Below are positions 42,099-54,196 of a stretch of DNA of 64,000 nt, piece after piece. The translations under genes were made by a program, and so were the position numbers. Position 1 is the stretch's first letter; every line of letters starts with the position of its first letter. The DNA comes from Drosophila persimilis (taxonomy: Eukaryota; Arthropoda; Insecta; Diptera; Drosophilidae), in contig NW_020825327.1 in NCBI RefSeq assembly GCF_003286085.1, positions 1,488,001 to 1,552,000 on the forward strand, read 5' to 3'. The notes beneath the pieces were generated by a model, which saw only the letters and a program-made list of their open reading frames with translations, ran no database searches and was not told the DNA's origin.

Positions 42099-42572
42099 TG
42101 TCGGGTCAAGCATCTTAAATACTGTAAATTATTGCCAGTGGTGCGGCCCCAAAGAAATGCATTTTGTTATTGTTGTCATTTCCAACGCCCACTATAAAGA
42201 TCACTTGTTACCGCATATGCATATGTAGCAAAATTCTTTCGTCTCCTACTCTCTCGTACTCTCGTACTCGGCTTAGCAGCGGCCCCGAGCAGCTCTAACG
42301 CTCTCGGGCTGTCCTACTTTCTCACTCGTGTCTAAGCTTGCTGCATAGCGCCCGGAAATTTGGCCCGTCAATCCTTACATTTTTAGTCTTGAGCTAATCG
42401 TCGCAGCTATTAGATTAACATCTTCGCATCAATCGTTCGCCCAATTACCCCCATATGTAAATACGCGATAAGTTGGTTTTCATATGCAAATAAATTTTGA
42501 ATTATAAACAGCCTCTCGACTTTCATTAACTTCAAATTGCAACAGTTATTAAAAACGCTTAATAACTTAACA
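42099..42572 (+). mobile_element. D1 5' LTR
   Basis: 474 bp starting TGTCGGGTCAAG and ending TTAACA. Contains an AATAAA at about 42489 and a CTCTCGTACTCTCGTACTC block near 42250. The 5' boundary is confirmed by the second LTR, which begins TGTCGG right after a purine tract. Confidence 0.87.
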
Positions 42573-42574
42573 TT

Positions 42575-42588
42575 TGGTGACCCCGACG
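42575..42588 (+). other. D1 primer-binding site, tRNA-Trp type
   Basis: TGGTGACCCCGACG, complementary to the tRNA-Trp 3' end, two bases after the LTR. Confidence 0.8.
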
Positions 42589-42935
42589 ATATTGTGCAAC
42601 AAATAATCCATCAGTGCAATCACAAACTAATATAGCATTCAAAGCTCTAAACTAGTTGCCATCGCAACCAGTGTCATCGACCACATAAGTTATCCATACA
42701 TATATACACCGGCCTCCCCTGCATATTCGGTAGTGCACGTAGCTGTTGGCTTGCGCTTCTCTTTTCGGTCATCTTCCAGTAAGAAACGTTTCTTACACCA
42801 GACGCCTTTGTATATACGGTTGGTACATAGCTGTTCGCTTGCTGTGCTCGGCTGTTGTCGTCTATTGCTCATGTTACTCTTTGCGATCATCTTTCCGCTA
42901 GAGACGTGGCTCTCCCTGCTAACGCTACCGCTACC

Positions 42936-43878
42936 ATGGAAATCAATGCTGCTAACGAAATTCCAATGACCAGTGAGCAAAACAGGGTATCTTGCTTGAA
43001 GCTAAGGTCAACGGAATTATGCGAGAAAATGAAAAGGTTAGTTACCGCCTGGCAGAATGAGTCGTTGGACTGTGACTACTACATGCTCGTGGTAAAGCAA
43101 GAGCAAGTCGAGAAGTTGATCGGCAAATTTGAGATGTTTCACGGCGAGCTTGAGGAATTGGATCGAAGCGAAATTCACAGTGGTTTGTGTGACATTTTTG
43201 AGTCACTTGCCAGCTCGCTGAAGGCGGCGATTATGAGCGAAATGGCTAAGAGTAGCGGCCACATGCCGTTTCATTCTACCTTGGCTGGAGGAAACACTAC
43301 GGTTGAGTTTGCCGGCTCGCAATTTCTACCTCACCGTAGACAAGTACCATCCCTGCCTCCTATATAATTGCCCACGTTTAGCGGCGGGTATGCGAACTGG
43401 ACGGACTTTTATTCATCCGGACTTAACAAACATAGAAAAGCTCCATCATTTGCGTTCCTGTCTGCGGGATTCGGCATTGGAGACTGTTCGGTCGCTAGAA
43501 ATATCGGATGGCAATTATGCTGTGGCATTAGATTTGTTGGAAAAGAGGTTCAATACTCGGCGATTGATCTTTCGGGACCACATCAATGAGATCTTGGCGC
43601 TCCAGGCTGTGGAACCTGGGTCAGTGGTCATGCTTCGGGAACTTTCGGACAGATTTAATTCTCATATGCGTGCGCTCCAGGGTTTGGGCACTACTGAGCA
43701 GATCGCAGGATGCATCGTCGTGCAGGAACTTCTCCGAAAACTGGATCCAGCGAGCCAAGAGAAGTGGGAGGAGCGATTCATCCGCATTCGCAAACTTAAT
43801 TCCGTCGTGCGAATCATTGGATACGATGGACCTTTCTATGGCAAGCTATGCGTCGAGCAGTCAGGTGGACAGAACTAG
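42936..43878 (+). pseudogene. gag: D1 gag
   Basis: Start chosen at ACCATGG (42936, MEINAANEIPMTSEQN), a good translation context downstream of the leader. Helical N-terminus, then a stop after PSLPPI (43367). LPTFSGGYANWTDFY follows in the next frame. After a small deletion and a frame change come IEKLHHLRSCLRDSALE, VRSLEISDGNYAVALDLLEK, RFNTRRLIF and IAGCIVVQELLRKLDP, the classic BEL/Pao Gag domain. Zinc-knuckle remnants (CALCNDSAHEV and CRTCGGRHH) follow up to about 44080. Confidence 0.85.
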
Positions 43879-44289
43879 AAAGCATAATAATTCTAGGTCT
43901 ACATTGGTTACAACGAACCAAGCCGTAGCACGCTGCGCGCTGTGCAACGATAGTGCTCACGAGGTTTAGTACTGCCAGAGGTTCAAAGCGCTGTCCCCAC
44001 GCTAATTCAGTGCACATCGAGCAATTGTCGTACCTGCGGGGGTAGGCACCATACCCTCCTGCATTTTGGTAGCCCTGAAGATACCGCAGTCCGAGGGAAA
44101 TCAGCGCCGTATACTCCATCTCAGTCTGCGCTGTCTGAGTCGACGCCGTCTGAGCATACCACTGAACCCTCTACTTCAGCGTCTACCTCATCTGCCTTGT
44201 TACCCAAGATCTCAGTAATGATGTTGTTTTACTTGTCACGGCCACGGTCTTCGTCAAAAATCGTTCCGGAGTTTTAGTTCCCTGCCGAG

Positions 44290-44957
44290 CGTTGCTGGAT
44301 TTCGGCTCCCAGTTGTATCTAATAACTTCTCGTTTCGCGAATTAGCTTTAGCTTCGAAAAATGAAATCAGCGACTGCAGTTTCGGGAATAGGCGACTCTA
44401 GCTTCGTCACGGATGGATTTTCGGTCAACGTTAGCCTGCACTCTCGCTCATCAGATTACTCAACTCTCATCACTGCTATTGTAGACTCTAGCATAACCGA
44501 TCAACAGCCAGGCCAACAGCCAATGGACGAGCAGATGGCGTTTCCAGTTGGAGCTGAAATCCTTCGCAGTGACTTCTACGTGGATGACTTGATATCTGGA
44601 GCCAGCTCGCAGGAGGAGGCTATCCGAATTTGGGAGCAAACTACTGGAATTTTGGCTAGAGGTCAGTTCAGATTGAGGAAATGCTGTTCGAACGTCCCTG
44701 CTGTGCTGGATGGAGTTCCGGAAGAGGACAAGGAAACATTTTTGAAGTTCGACGATGGCAGCCATGTGACTAAAACTTTAGGAATTGCGTGGGATCCGGT
44801 TTCTGATCTACTATTATTTTCGTTCTCGGCCCTTCAATCTTCTTTGAATTCCTGCAGGCGCTCTGTTTTGTCATCCATAGCGCGATTCTACGATCCTCTC
44901 GGACTAGCTGGTCCCGTAATTACTAAATTTAAAATCTTTCTCCAGCGTTTGAACTAA
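44290..44957 (+). pseudogene. pol: D1 protease remnant fused to RT palm
   Basis: LLDFGSQLYLITSRFA (protease Asp region) and VSGIGDSSFVTDGFSVNVSL are followed, after ITDQQPGQQPMDEQ, directly by GAEILRSDFYVDDLISGASS, RGQFRLRKCCSN, LGIAWDP and FYDPLGLAGPVITKFKIF. The protease-RT connector and RT fingers, well over a kilobase, are deleted in frame. Stops lie upstream at about 44343 and at 44955. Confidence 0.85.
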
Positions 44958-45655
44958 GAGAAGTTGTCCTGGGATGAAAGCCTTCCAGTCGCACTGAACA
45001 CCGAGTGGCAGGAAATATGCACCAGTTTTGGTCAGATTCGTCGACTTGAATTTCCTCGGCTTGTACTTCTTCCAGACTCTACGCTGAAAATTCATGGATT
45101 TTGCCGTGTCATTTATGTCGTGTCAAAGGGTCAGCACTCTAGCAGTCACTTACTTTGTGCCTCATATCAAGATAGCTGGAATGAATGTATTCAAGGGAAG
45201 GTGTTACTGTTGGTGTGATTCTGCCGTTGCGCTCTCTTGGATTCGGGACGAGCCGTCAAGATTTAATATATTTGTTGCAAATGAGTGTCAACGATTCAGG
45301 AAATGACCGAAAAAATGGAATTGCGCTATGTTCCTACAGCTTTAAACCCAGCCGACATTCTGTCGCGAGGGGCTCATCCGACTGAGCTGAATGAGTCACC
45401 TCTTTGGGCTCATGGTCCTCCATTTCTTTGCAGCTCCTCAGATGACTGGCCACCCACCTTGCTACCTGATAAGCCAGCCCATCGCCGGAAGGCTCTTCTG
45501 GTAAATCGCCTTACATGGACATTGTTGCTGATTCCAATTTCTTTTGCTTCCTTGCAACGCGTTTGCGGATACATTCAAAAGTTTTGCAACCGAATCCGCG
45601 CCCTGGACTCACTGTCTCAGACATTGAACATGGAACCCAAGTATTGCTGCGACTA
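44958..45655 (+). pseudogene. pol: D1 RNase H region
   Basis: LSWDESLPVALNTEWQEICT, RRLEFPRLVLLPDS, IHGF, then a deletion, [37 protein letters not shown] and LWAHGPPFL. Several short indels break the frame. The first RNase H Asp region is largely lost. Confidence 0.78.
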
Positions 45656-46256
45656 GTCCAGCGGGCAGGGGGAGCAGTCTCCTCATCGCGCTCAATTGCA
45701 TTGTTGTCGCCACTCATGGATCTGTTTGGACTTCTCAGGGTAGATGGTCGACTGAAAAACTCTTCGTTGGATTTTGATGGCCGTCATCCAATCATCTTGC
45801 CCAGCAGCCATCCACTTCCTCTTGCCATAATCTCCCATTTTCATGAGCGGAATCTGCACGCTGGTCCTCGAGCTTTGCTTGGACTAATTCGATTCCAATA
45901 TTGGCCTGTTGGGGGGAGGAAGACGGTAAACAAGGCAGTAAACAAGCGCGTAAGATGCTTTCGACTGAAGCCCAGGGTATTGGAGCATATTATGGCGGAT
46001 CTTCTCATGCCTTTGAGATCACAGGCATGGACTTTCGTGGGCCGTTTTTCTACAAGCCGGAGGCACGAAACAAGGCTCTAATCAAGTGCGACGTCTGCGT
46101 CTTCATTTGTTTCGCTACCAACGTTGTTCATCTGGAGCTTATAAAACACTTATCCACAGTTGCTTTTCTTCATTGACTAAAGCCCTTCATATGTACCAGA
46201 CGAAAGCCACGGCAATTTTGGTCAGACAACGCAACAAATTTTGTCGGCGCTAATTC
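45656..46256 (+). pseudogene. pol: D1 integrase, N-terminal part
   Basis: FGLLRVDGRLKNSSLDFDGR, HPIILPSSHPLPLAI, zinc region HERNLHAGPRALLGLIRFQY, VLEHIMADL, the first Asp in GMDFRGPFF, NVVHLELIKHLST, then a stop. FWSDNATNFVGAN holds the second Asp, where the CR1-like copy c is inserted. The other half is at 50635-51360. Confidence 0.82.
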
Positions 46257-46657
46257 TTGGACGTTGAATGCAATGATTGCATCTTTCAAGAGGCGATGCA
46301 GTTACTGCACCGTCAAGTGGCCCGTGTGACACCAGCAGAAGGCTGTTACGCGCGGATCCCAGGCAAAACGCAGCCCTCCTCCCGCCCAACCGACCGAGGG
46401 GCGCTGCCGCATGACGCGCGGTGCGTGGCCGAACCGAACGCGAACATGCAAGAAAGCTAGCTATTAGACTAACATTCGAGGAAAATTAGCACTAAACTTA
46501 CTACGAAACTAAGCATGCAATCAAAATACAAATACCACTACAATTACTAATTACTAGAAAGGTGTGTAAGGATTAGTAATTTAATAAGAGGAAGAGAATT
46601 AGTGGTGGATATAATATGGAAGAGGGAATTATAATCCAACAATAAGACCCTAAACGG

Positions 46658-47242
46658 TTAATGCAAGGAATAATTCGATATACATAGTGGAAGGAACAAC
46701 GGTGTAAAATTTCTATTAAGTCTAATAGGAATCGTAAAGGTTGTGCGGCTCAACAGATCAGGGCTGTCTATGTCACCCCTGATCAAGTTGTGCATAAAAA
46801 TCACACCAAGCATTTTCCAAGGGTTAACTAAGGATGGAAGCTTTACTAATAGTAGTCTACTAGAGTAAGATGGAAGTCTTACACCCGCATCCCAGTTAAG
46901 GCCCCGCAGAGCAAAGAGTAAAAAGTTTTTCTGTACTGATTCTATACGGTCCTGGTGTACTTTGTACTGAGGGCACCATACACAGGAGCCGTATTCTAAG
47001 ATCGGACGAACAAGCGAGGTATAGAGAGTCTTTGTTTTATAGGGATCGTCAAATTCCTTTGACCACCTCTTTAAAAACCCAAGCACGCCCATGGCCTTAT
47101 TTACCATGGTAGGAATGTGTTCGGAAAACTTTAACTTGGGGTCTAACATAACACCCAGATCATCCACCAGGGTAATTCTCTCAAGAGAACCACCAAATAG
47201 GGTGTAGGGAGCCAACAAAGGGCTAGAACGATGAAATGTCAT
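46658..47242 (-). pseudogene. ORF2 thumb and C-terminal segment of copy c
   Basis: MTFHRSSPLLAPYTLFGGSL, DLGVMLDPKLKFSEH, KRWSKEFDDPYKTKTLYTSL, LEYGSCVWCPQYK. Separated from the RT by one TAA (after NASKC; copy b has a Lys codon here) and ended early by another TAA at 46658, where copy b reads on to its natural stop. Confidence 0.84.
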
Positions 47243-47245
47243 AAC

Positions 47246-49239
47246 TTAGCATTTCGAGGCATTAAGGTGTAACAAGTTTGCACAACACCATGACTGAAAG
47301 CTATTGAGATCGGATTGCAAGCGAGAATGAAATGAAATGTCCTTGTACTGGACACAGAGTTTAACATCATCCGCATACATAATTACTCGACGGTATGTTA
47401 ATACTGAAGGCAAGTCATTAGTAAAGAGTGTGAAGAGTAAGGGGCCTAGATGGCTGCCCTGTGGTACTCCCGAAGAAACCTTTACTGGTAAAGAGAGGGA
47501 GTTTTTGAAGAGGACTCTTTGAGACCTAGAACAAAGATAGCTAGAAATCCATTTCAGGAGGTTGGGCGGAAACCCTAAAAGGTCAAGTTTATGTGCTAAA
47601 AGAGAATGGCTTACAGAGTCGAATGCTTTACTAAAGTCGGTGTAAATAACATCCGTCTGTAAGTTACCTTTAAAGCCTTTAATAATGAAAGAGGTAAACT
47701 CTAACAAGTTCGTGGTGGTTGATCGCCGCCTTATAAATCCATGCTGAGTTGGAGATATAAGTGACTTGCAGAGGTGTTGCAAGTGCGGAGTTAAAACCTT
47801 CTCAAACATTTTGGGAATAGCGGATAACTTTGCTATACCTCTATAATTTTTTGCATCAGACTTGCTACCTTTTTTATGGCGAGGAATTATAAACGATTCC
47901 TTCCAGATCGAGGGGAAGCAAGAGGAATCAATGGACAGGGTGAATAGTTTAAGCAAAGGTCCACACAGTGCCTCGGCGCAGTACCTGAGTACACAACCTG
48001 GAACCCCGTCTGGACCCGGTGAAAACACCGGCTTAACTAGTCGAAGATGAAGTAAAGAACATTCATTTAACATGCGACTGAAAGTGCCGTTCGATCTCGG
48101 TAAACCGTATTGGTACGGTTGACCAGAGTAGCGTTCCTCAGAATAAGTGGTTTTGAAAAATTGGGCAAAAAGATCGGCAATTGCCTGATCATTATTTGCC
48201 GACGTATTACTAAATGATAGCGAGGATGGGTGTGCGGACGTTCTACGCTTACTGTTTACGAAGCAGTAAAACTGTTTAGGGTCCTGAGAAAAACGTATCC
48301 TGCATCGATATAGGTAGTTTTTATAGCATTGTGCATTAACAACTGAAAAGTTTGACCGAGCTGTTACATAGCGAGAGTGAGAAGTAGGAGAGCCCACTTC
48401 TTGATATTTTTTATAAAGTCTTGATTTTAAGTTTTTTAGACTGGATAACTCTTTGGTAAACCAAGGGGGTTTTCCAGATCTAATCGGACAAGAAAGCGGG
48501 ACACAAGAATCAAAAAATGTGCCAAGAGCATTGTAAAAAATGTTTGTGCCTTTTGTGACATCAGTGCACAAGTACAAAGCGGACCAATCAAAATCCCTAA
48601 TTAGGTTATTAAGCTTCGCAAACTCGGCTTTACGAAAGCAGCGGACACGTTCAGGTAGCCTACTCGACCGATCCAATACAGTTGGTCCTATATCTAGCGA
48701 CACCTCGAAAGTAGGGTGGTAGGCGTCTTCAGGTATAGTGATCGGAAGGGCTCGGGTTAACAAGATCGACCCAAGGAATTTCTCACATGGTTGACTTGAG
48801 ACTGGGACAGGTCAAGCAAGCCGTCAACAAAGTCATATCGTGACATGGGCACTAGGATACTAGACTCGTTTACCGAAGACCAAACAGTTCCTGGCAAGTT
48901 GAAGTCGCCAAGAACTATCATACGATCTTTATCAGATAGCGAGGAAGAAACAGCGGTTAAAGCGGACAAGTGCTGCTCATAAATTGAAATATCCGAAGAA
49001 GGTGGGATATACGAGCAAGTAATGAATATAGCGAAAGCGGGAAGAATCAGTTTTACACACAGGAATTCCAGTTCCTGTTGAACTTGGACTGTGAAGTGTT
49101 CTGACGTGAAGTAAGAGTCCACTGCAATTAGAACCCCTCCTGCACGTCGAGACGAACGGTCCTTTCTAAAAGTTGTGTACCGACCTGCTAAAACCTCGGA
49201 ACTAAGAATGTCCGGCTGTAACCAGGTTTCAGTAAACAC
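47246..49239 (-). pseudogene. ORF2 endonuclease and RT of copy c
   Basis: 48757-49239: endonuclease with FTETWLQPDILSSEVLAGRY, RRAGGVLIAVDS, IPPSSDISIYEQHL and IVLGDFNLPG. 47246-48763: linker and RT with FSPGPDGVPGCVLRYC, NYRGIAKLSAIPKMFE, QHGFIRRRSTTTNLLE, YTDFSKAFDSVSHSLLAHKL, SSGVPQGSHLGPLLFTLF and MYADDVKLC. A ~34-bp deletion relative to copy a near 48763 shifts the frame between the two parts. Confidence 0.88.
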
Positions 49240-49334
49240 AATAACGTGGGAAGCAAATGCAACACTATCCCGGAAAAGAATGCTGAGCTTACTACGCGAG
49301 CCTCTTACATTCTGATAGGTTACTAAAAGAGAAG

Positions 49335-50342
49335 TTAGTTTTTTGGAAAGGTGGAAGCAAGACGGGAAGTTGAGGAAGAGGAAGTTGAGGTTGAGGGTGG
49401 CACACTGGAAGGATTTGGAAGGGATATGGGGGGCCTATTCTTCTTCTTAGACTTAAACTCCTTCACCACCAAATGCTCCGGCCAATATTTGGCGGAGCAA
49501 ATGGTGTCAAATTGAGTTGAGGAGATGCTTATCTTAAACGAGGCTATCTCCCTGGCATAAGAGAAGTTAAATTTCTCCACCTTTAAACCCACGGCTTTTA
49601 TTTTGCTTTGAATAAAAGCAATTACATCATTAGATGTGAGGTCAGGGGCCAGCCGTGAAACAAAAACTTGTCGTTTTGGTGGGACTCCCACCAGTGGTTT
49701 AGTCACCACAGGTCTAGTACCTGTGGTGGCAATATCCGGAGGTCCGGAACGTCTATTTACTGGTGGGATCGGGATAGACGGGAGAACTAGCGAACTTGCG
49801 GACACCACGGACACGGACGCTGCAGACGTACTTGGCTGCACATTCTCCGAGGAGATGAATTCGGCTACCGAATCTGCATCGCCAGCAGCTGTCGTTGCCT
49901 TTGGAGTGGCAAACGAGATCAACTGCTGCACACTTGGAGTGGTCGGAGTCAGTTTTTCGGGGCGCACGGCTGAGTGACGGTTGGCACTTGCTGATCCCGC
50001 GGAGTGACCTTTTTGCGCATCGGAGACTCATTCAGCAGTTTTAAACCGCTAAACTGAGCCTCCATGGCTAGGAGCCGATCGTATTGGTTTTTAAAACCAA
50101 CGGCCAGCTCCTTAAAGTCACTCCGCGTCTGCCTCATAAAAGCTACCATGTCTTTCTCCACCGCACGGCAAGCCTCGCAACTGTAGTGCAAACCATTACG
50201 CTTTGAAATGGCATCACTCACAAGGCCAGAAAATCCAGCGCATGTTGCGTGCACTTCGCTGTCGCAGAGCCAGCAGGGGATAATCGGCTGATCGTGGGTG
50301 ATCTGCTTATTGCATGATTTTTTTGGCACATACAACAGAAAA
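49335..50342 (-). pseudogene. ORF1 of copy c with PHD-like finger
   Basis: Putative ATG at 50347-50349 (MEFSVVCAK), then an A-run of seven that shifts the frame. After it comes a PHD-like cysteine/histidine pattern (PCWLCDSEVHATCAGF, then HYSCEACR), a coiled segment and a second frameshift near 49960. A 210-codon tail has an RRM-like stretch RQVFVSRLAPDLTSNDVIAF. ORF1 proteins bind the element RNA. A PHD-like ORF1 is typical of CR1-clade rather than Jockey-clade elements. Confidence 0.75.
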
Positions 50343-50634
50343 CTCCATATTAAAAAATTTGAACAAAATTAAAATTAAAATCAAATAATATTTCGAAACA
50401 AATGGCTATCAAACTAGTGTGCCAGACAAATGCTAATAGGAGGAGAGGAGAACAGTTGCAGCAGCAGCTAATGAGAGAGAGAGAGCTACTGACCTAAATA
50501 ATGTTTTAACACAAATCAAAAGACATGCACTCGCGGAATAGAATAGGTTTCCAGATTGTTTATTCAAAACAAAATGAAAAAATGCGGAGCGCAAAACAAA
50601 AACGCGTCTGATCACTACGAAAGAGAACGGACTA
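50343..50634 (-). promoter_or_regulatory. 5' UTR / internal promoter region of copy c
   Basis: Non-coding stretch between the 5' terminus and ORF1. As in other non-LTR elements the promoter should lie within it, but I recognise no specific element beyond an A-rich half next to ORF1. Confidence 0.4.
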
Positions 50635-51360
50635 TCGAATGAGCTGATGGAGTTAAAGCGCCTGGTCCTCAGCGATGACCATCAGAAGGCGCTGCTGGAT
50701 TTTTACTTTGTCGAATCTATGGACTGGCATTTCATTCCTCCGCGCTCCCCGCATTTTGGTGGTCTATGGGAGGCTGCAGTGAAGACGGCCAAGTACCACT
50801 TCTACCGTGCGATAGGCAACTCCGTGCTTGGATTTGACGAGCTACGGACGCTGTTATGCCACATAACGGCAGTGATTAATTCAAGACCTTTAGTCTCAAT
50901 TTCAGAGAGCCCTGCCGATCTAGATGTTTTAACTCCAGCGCATTTCTTGAATGGTGGCCCTCCTTCTTTGTTCGCTGAGCCTGACGTCACGCGGCTAAAC
51001 TTCGATCGCCTGGACGGCTGGCAGCGCGTTTCGTACCTGCAGCAGCTCTTTTGGTCCCGGTGGCAGGAGAAGAACATTACGTCACTGCAGCAGCGCTCAA
51101 AGTGGCGCACTGCGAAGCCTAGCTTAGCAGTCGCAGATTTGGTTCTTGTCAAGGATGAGAATCTTCCTCCCATGAAGTGGCCACTGGCGAGAGTGGTCGA
51201 GAATTTGCCTGGACGAGATGGCGTTTCTCGAGTTGCTGTTCTAAAGACGTCATCTGGAATCACCAAGCGCGCCGTCAACAAGCTGTGCCTGCTGCCCCTT
51301 AAAGATGCTGTTGAAAGTCGGGCTTCCAACGCGGGGAGTATGTCGGATCAATCAGCTTAA
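50635..51360 (+). pseudogene. pol: D1 integrase, C-terminal part
   Basis: Open from NELMELKRLVLSDDHQ through MDWHFIPPRSPHFGGLWEAA (catalytic Glu), INSRPLVSISESPADLDVL, QQLFWSRWQ, VKDENLPPMKWPLARV and VAVLKTSSGITKRAVNKL. The stop TAA at 51358-51360 lies 20 bp inside the 3' LTR, so the pol frame overlaps the LTR. This half has no lesion. Confidence 0.86.
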
Positions 51361-51811
51361 ATACTGTAAATTATTGCCAGTGGTGCGGCTCAAAAGAAAT
51401 GCATTTTGTTTTTGGCATTTCCAACGCCCACTATAAAGATCACTTGTTACCGCATATGCATATGTAGCAAAATTCTTTCGTCTCCTACTCTCTCGTACTC
51501 TCGTACTCGGCTTAGCAGCGGCCCCAAGCAGTTCTAACGCTCTCGGGCTATCCTATTTTCTCACTCGTGTCTAAGCTTGCTGCATAGCGCCCGGCAATTT
51601 GGCCCGTCAATCCTTACATTTTTAGTCTTGAGCTAATCGTCGCAACTATAAGATTAACATCCTCGCATCAATCGTTCGCCCAATTACCCCCATTTGTAAA
51701 TACGCCATAAGTTGGTTTTCATATGCAAATAAATTTTGAATTATAAACAGCCTCTCGACTTTCATTAACTTCAAATTGCAACAGTTATTAAAAACGCTTA
51801 ATAACTTAACA
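51341..51811 (+). mobile_element. LTR shared by D1 (3') and D2 (5')
   Basis: 471 bp, TGTCGGATCAATC to TTAACA, preceded by a GCGGGGAG purine tract (D1 side) and followed by a primer site (D2 side). It differs from the first LTR at only a handful of positions. Confidence 0.88.
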
Positions 51812-51813
51812 TT

Positions 51814-51827
51814 TGGTGACCCCGACG
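51814..51827 (+). other. D2 primer-binding site, tRNA-Trp type
   Basis: TGGTGACCCCGACG, same as D1. Confidence 0.8.
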
Positions 51828-52174
51828 ATATTGTGCAACAAATAATCCATCAGTGCAATCACAAACTAATATAGCATTCAAAGCTCTAAACTAGTTGCCA
51901 TCGCAACCAGTGTCATCGACCACATAAGTTATCCATACATATATACACCGGCCTCCCCTGCATATTCGGTAGTGCACGTAGCTGTTGGCTTCCGCTTCTC
52001 TTTTCGGTCATCTTCCAGTAAGAAACGTTTCTTACACCGGACGCCTTTGTATATACGGTTGGTACATAGCTGTTCGCTTGCTGTGCTCGGCTGTTGTCGT
52101 CTATTGCTCATGTTACTCTTTGCGATCATCTTTCCGCTAGAGACGTGGCTCTCCCTGCTAACGCTACCGCTACC

Positions 52175-53117
52175 ATGGAAATCAATGCTGCTAACGAAAT
52201 TCCAATGACCAGTGAGCAAAACAGGGTATCTTGCTTGAAGCTAAGGTCAACGGAATTATGCGAGAAAATGAAAAGGTTAGTTACCGCCTGGCAGAATGAG
52301 TCGTTGGACTGTGACTACTACATGCTCGTGGTAAAGCAAGAGCAAGTCGAGAAGTTGATCGGCAAATTTGAGATGTTTCACGGCGAGCTTGAGGAATTGG
52401 ATCGAAGCGAAATTCACAGTGGTTTGTGTGACATTTTTGAGTCACTTGCCAGCTCGCTGAAGGCGGCGATTATGAGCGAAATGGCTAAGAGTAGCGGCCA
52501 CATGCCGTTTCATTCTACCTTGGCTGGAGGAAACACTACGGTTGAGTTTGCCGGCTCGCAATTTCTACCTCACCGTAGACAAGTACCATCCCTGCCTCCT
52601 ATATAATTGCCCACGTTTAGCGGCGGGTATGCGAACTGGACGGACTTTTATTCATCCGGACTTAACAAACATAGAAAAGCTCCATCATTTGCGTTCCTGT
52701 CTGCGGGATTCGGCATTGGAGACTGTTCGGTCGCTAGAAATATCGGATGGCAATTATGCTGTGGCATTAGATTTGTTGGAAAAGAGGTTCAATACTCGGC
52801 GATTGATCTTTCGGGCACACATCAATGAGATCTTGGCGCTCCAGGCTGTGGAACCTGGGTCAGTGGTCATGCTTCGGGAACTTTCGGACAGATTTAATTC
52901 TCATATGCGTGCGCTCCAGGGTTTGGGCACTACTGAGCAGATCGCAGGATGCATCGTCGTGCAGGAACTTCTCCGAAAACTGGATCCAGCGAGCCAAGAG
53001 AAGTGGGAGGAGCGATTCATCCGCATTCGCAAACTTAATTCCGTCGTGCGAATCATTGGATACGATGGACCTTTCTATGGCAAGCTATGCGTCGAGCAGT
53101 CAGGTGGACAGAACTAG
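52175..53117 (+). pseudogene. gag: D2 gag
   Basis: Same ATG context, same stop after PSLPPI, same deletion and frame change as D1, and only isolated substitutions (for example RLIFRAHINEI against RLIFRDHINEI). Identical lesions mean D2 is a DNA-level duplicate of D1 or the reverse. Confidence 0.85.
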
Positions 53118-53528
53118 AAAGCATAATAATTCTAGGTCTACATTGGTTACAACGAACCAAGCCGTAGCACGCTGCGCGCTGTGCAACGATAGTGCTCACG
53201 AGGTTTAGTACTGCCAGAGGTTCAAAGCGCTGTCCCCACGCTAATTCAGTGCACATCGAGCAATTGTCGTACCTGCGGGGGTAGGCACCATACCCTCCTG
53301 CATTTTGGTAGCCCTGAAGATACCGCAGTCCGAGGGAAATCAGCGCCGTATACTCCATCTCAGTCTGCGCTGTCTGAGTCGACGCCGTCTGAGCATACCA
53401 CTGAACCCTCTACTTCAGCGTCTACCTCATCTGCCTTGTTACCCAAGATCTCAGTAATGATGTTGTTTTACTTATCACGGCCACGGTCTTCGTCAAAAAT
53501 CGTTCCGGAGTTTTAGTTCCCTGCCGAG

Positions 53529-54196
53529 CGTTGCTGGATTTCGGCTCCCAGTTGTATCTAATAACTTCTCGTTTCGCGAATTAGCTTTAGCTTCGAAAAA
53601 TGAAATCAGCGACTGCAGTTTCGGGAATAGGCGACTCTAGCTTCGTCACGGATGGATTTTCGGTCAACGTTAGCCTGCACTCTCGCTCATCAGATTACTC
53701 AACTCTCATCACTGCTATTGTAGACTCTAGCATAACCGATCAACAGCCAGGCCAACAGCCAATAGACGAGCAGATGGCGTTTCCAGTTGGAGCTGAAATC
53801 CTTCGCCGTGACTTCTACGTGGATGACTTGATATCTGGAGCCAGCTCGCAGGAGGAGGCTATCCGAATTCGGGAGCAAACTACTGGAATTTTGGCTAGAG
53901 GTCAGTTCAGATTGAGGAAATGCTGTTCGAACGTCCCTGCTGTGCTAGATGGAGTTCCGGAAGAGGACAAGGAAACATTTTTTAAGTTCGACGATGGCAG
54001 CCATGTGACTAAAACTTTAGGAATTGCGTGGGATCCGGTTTCTGATCTACTATTATTTTCGTTCTCGGCCCTTCAATCTTCTTTGAATTCCTGCAGGCGC
54101 TCTGTTTTGTCATCCATAGCGCGATTCTACGATCGTCTCGGACTAGCTGGTCCCGTAATTACTAAATTTAAAATCTTTCTCCAGCGTTTGAACTAA
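53529..54196 (+). pseudogene. pol: D2 protease remnant fused to RT palm
   Basis: Same internal deletion as D1. Differences include AEILRRDFYVDD and FYDRLGLAGP, the latter altering the otherwise conserved DPLGL block. Confidence 0.85.

Larger units (their letters stand above)
46257..50634 (-). mobile_element. CR1-like non-LTR element, family 1, copy c, near full length
   Basis: 4.4 kb insertion in D1 integrase, the most complete copy of this family. 5' UTR about 50343-50634, ORF1 about 49335-50342, ORF2 about 46460-49270, and a 3' UTR with palindromes ending near CAACGTCCAA. D1 integrase codons resume at NELMELKRLVLS on the far side. Target duplication not clear. Confidence 0.86.
42099..51811 (+). 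mobile_element. BEL/Pao element D1 (with nested CR1-like copy c)
   Basis: Plus-strand element with LTRs at 42099-42572 and 51341-51811. Without the 4.4 kb CR1-like insertion it is about 5.3 kb. A pol deletion joins protease to the RT palm. Its 3' LTR is also the 5' LTR of D2, so the two form an LTR-sharing tandem pair with a 9242-bp period. Confidence 0.88.

Noticed and set aside
42855..42935. Longer gag start for element D at 42855
   Set aside because: The frame is open there, but the downstream ATG at 42936 has a much better context and the extra residues resemble untranslated leader.
42690..42980. Minus-strand ORF of 96 codons duplicated at 51929
   Set aside because: Antisense to the D leader and start of gag. 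Duplicated only because D1 and D2 are.
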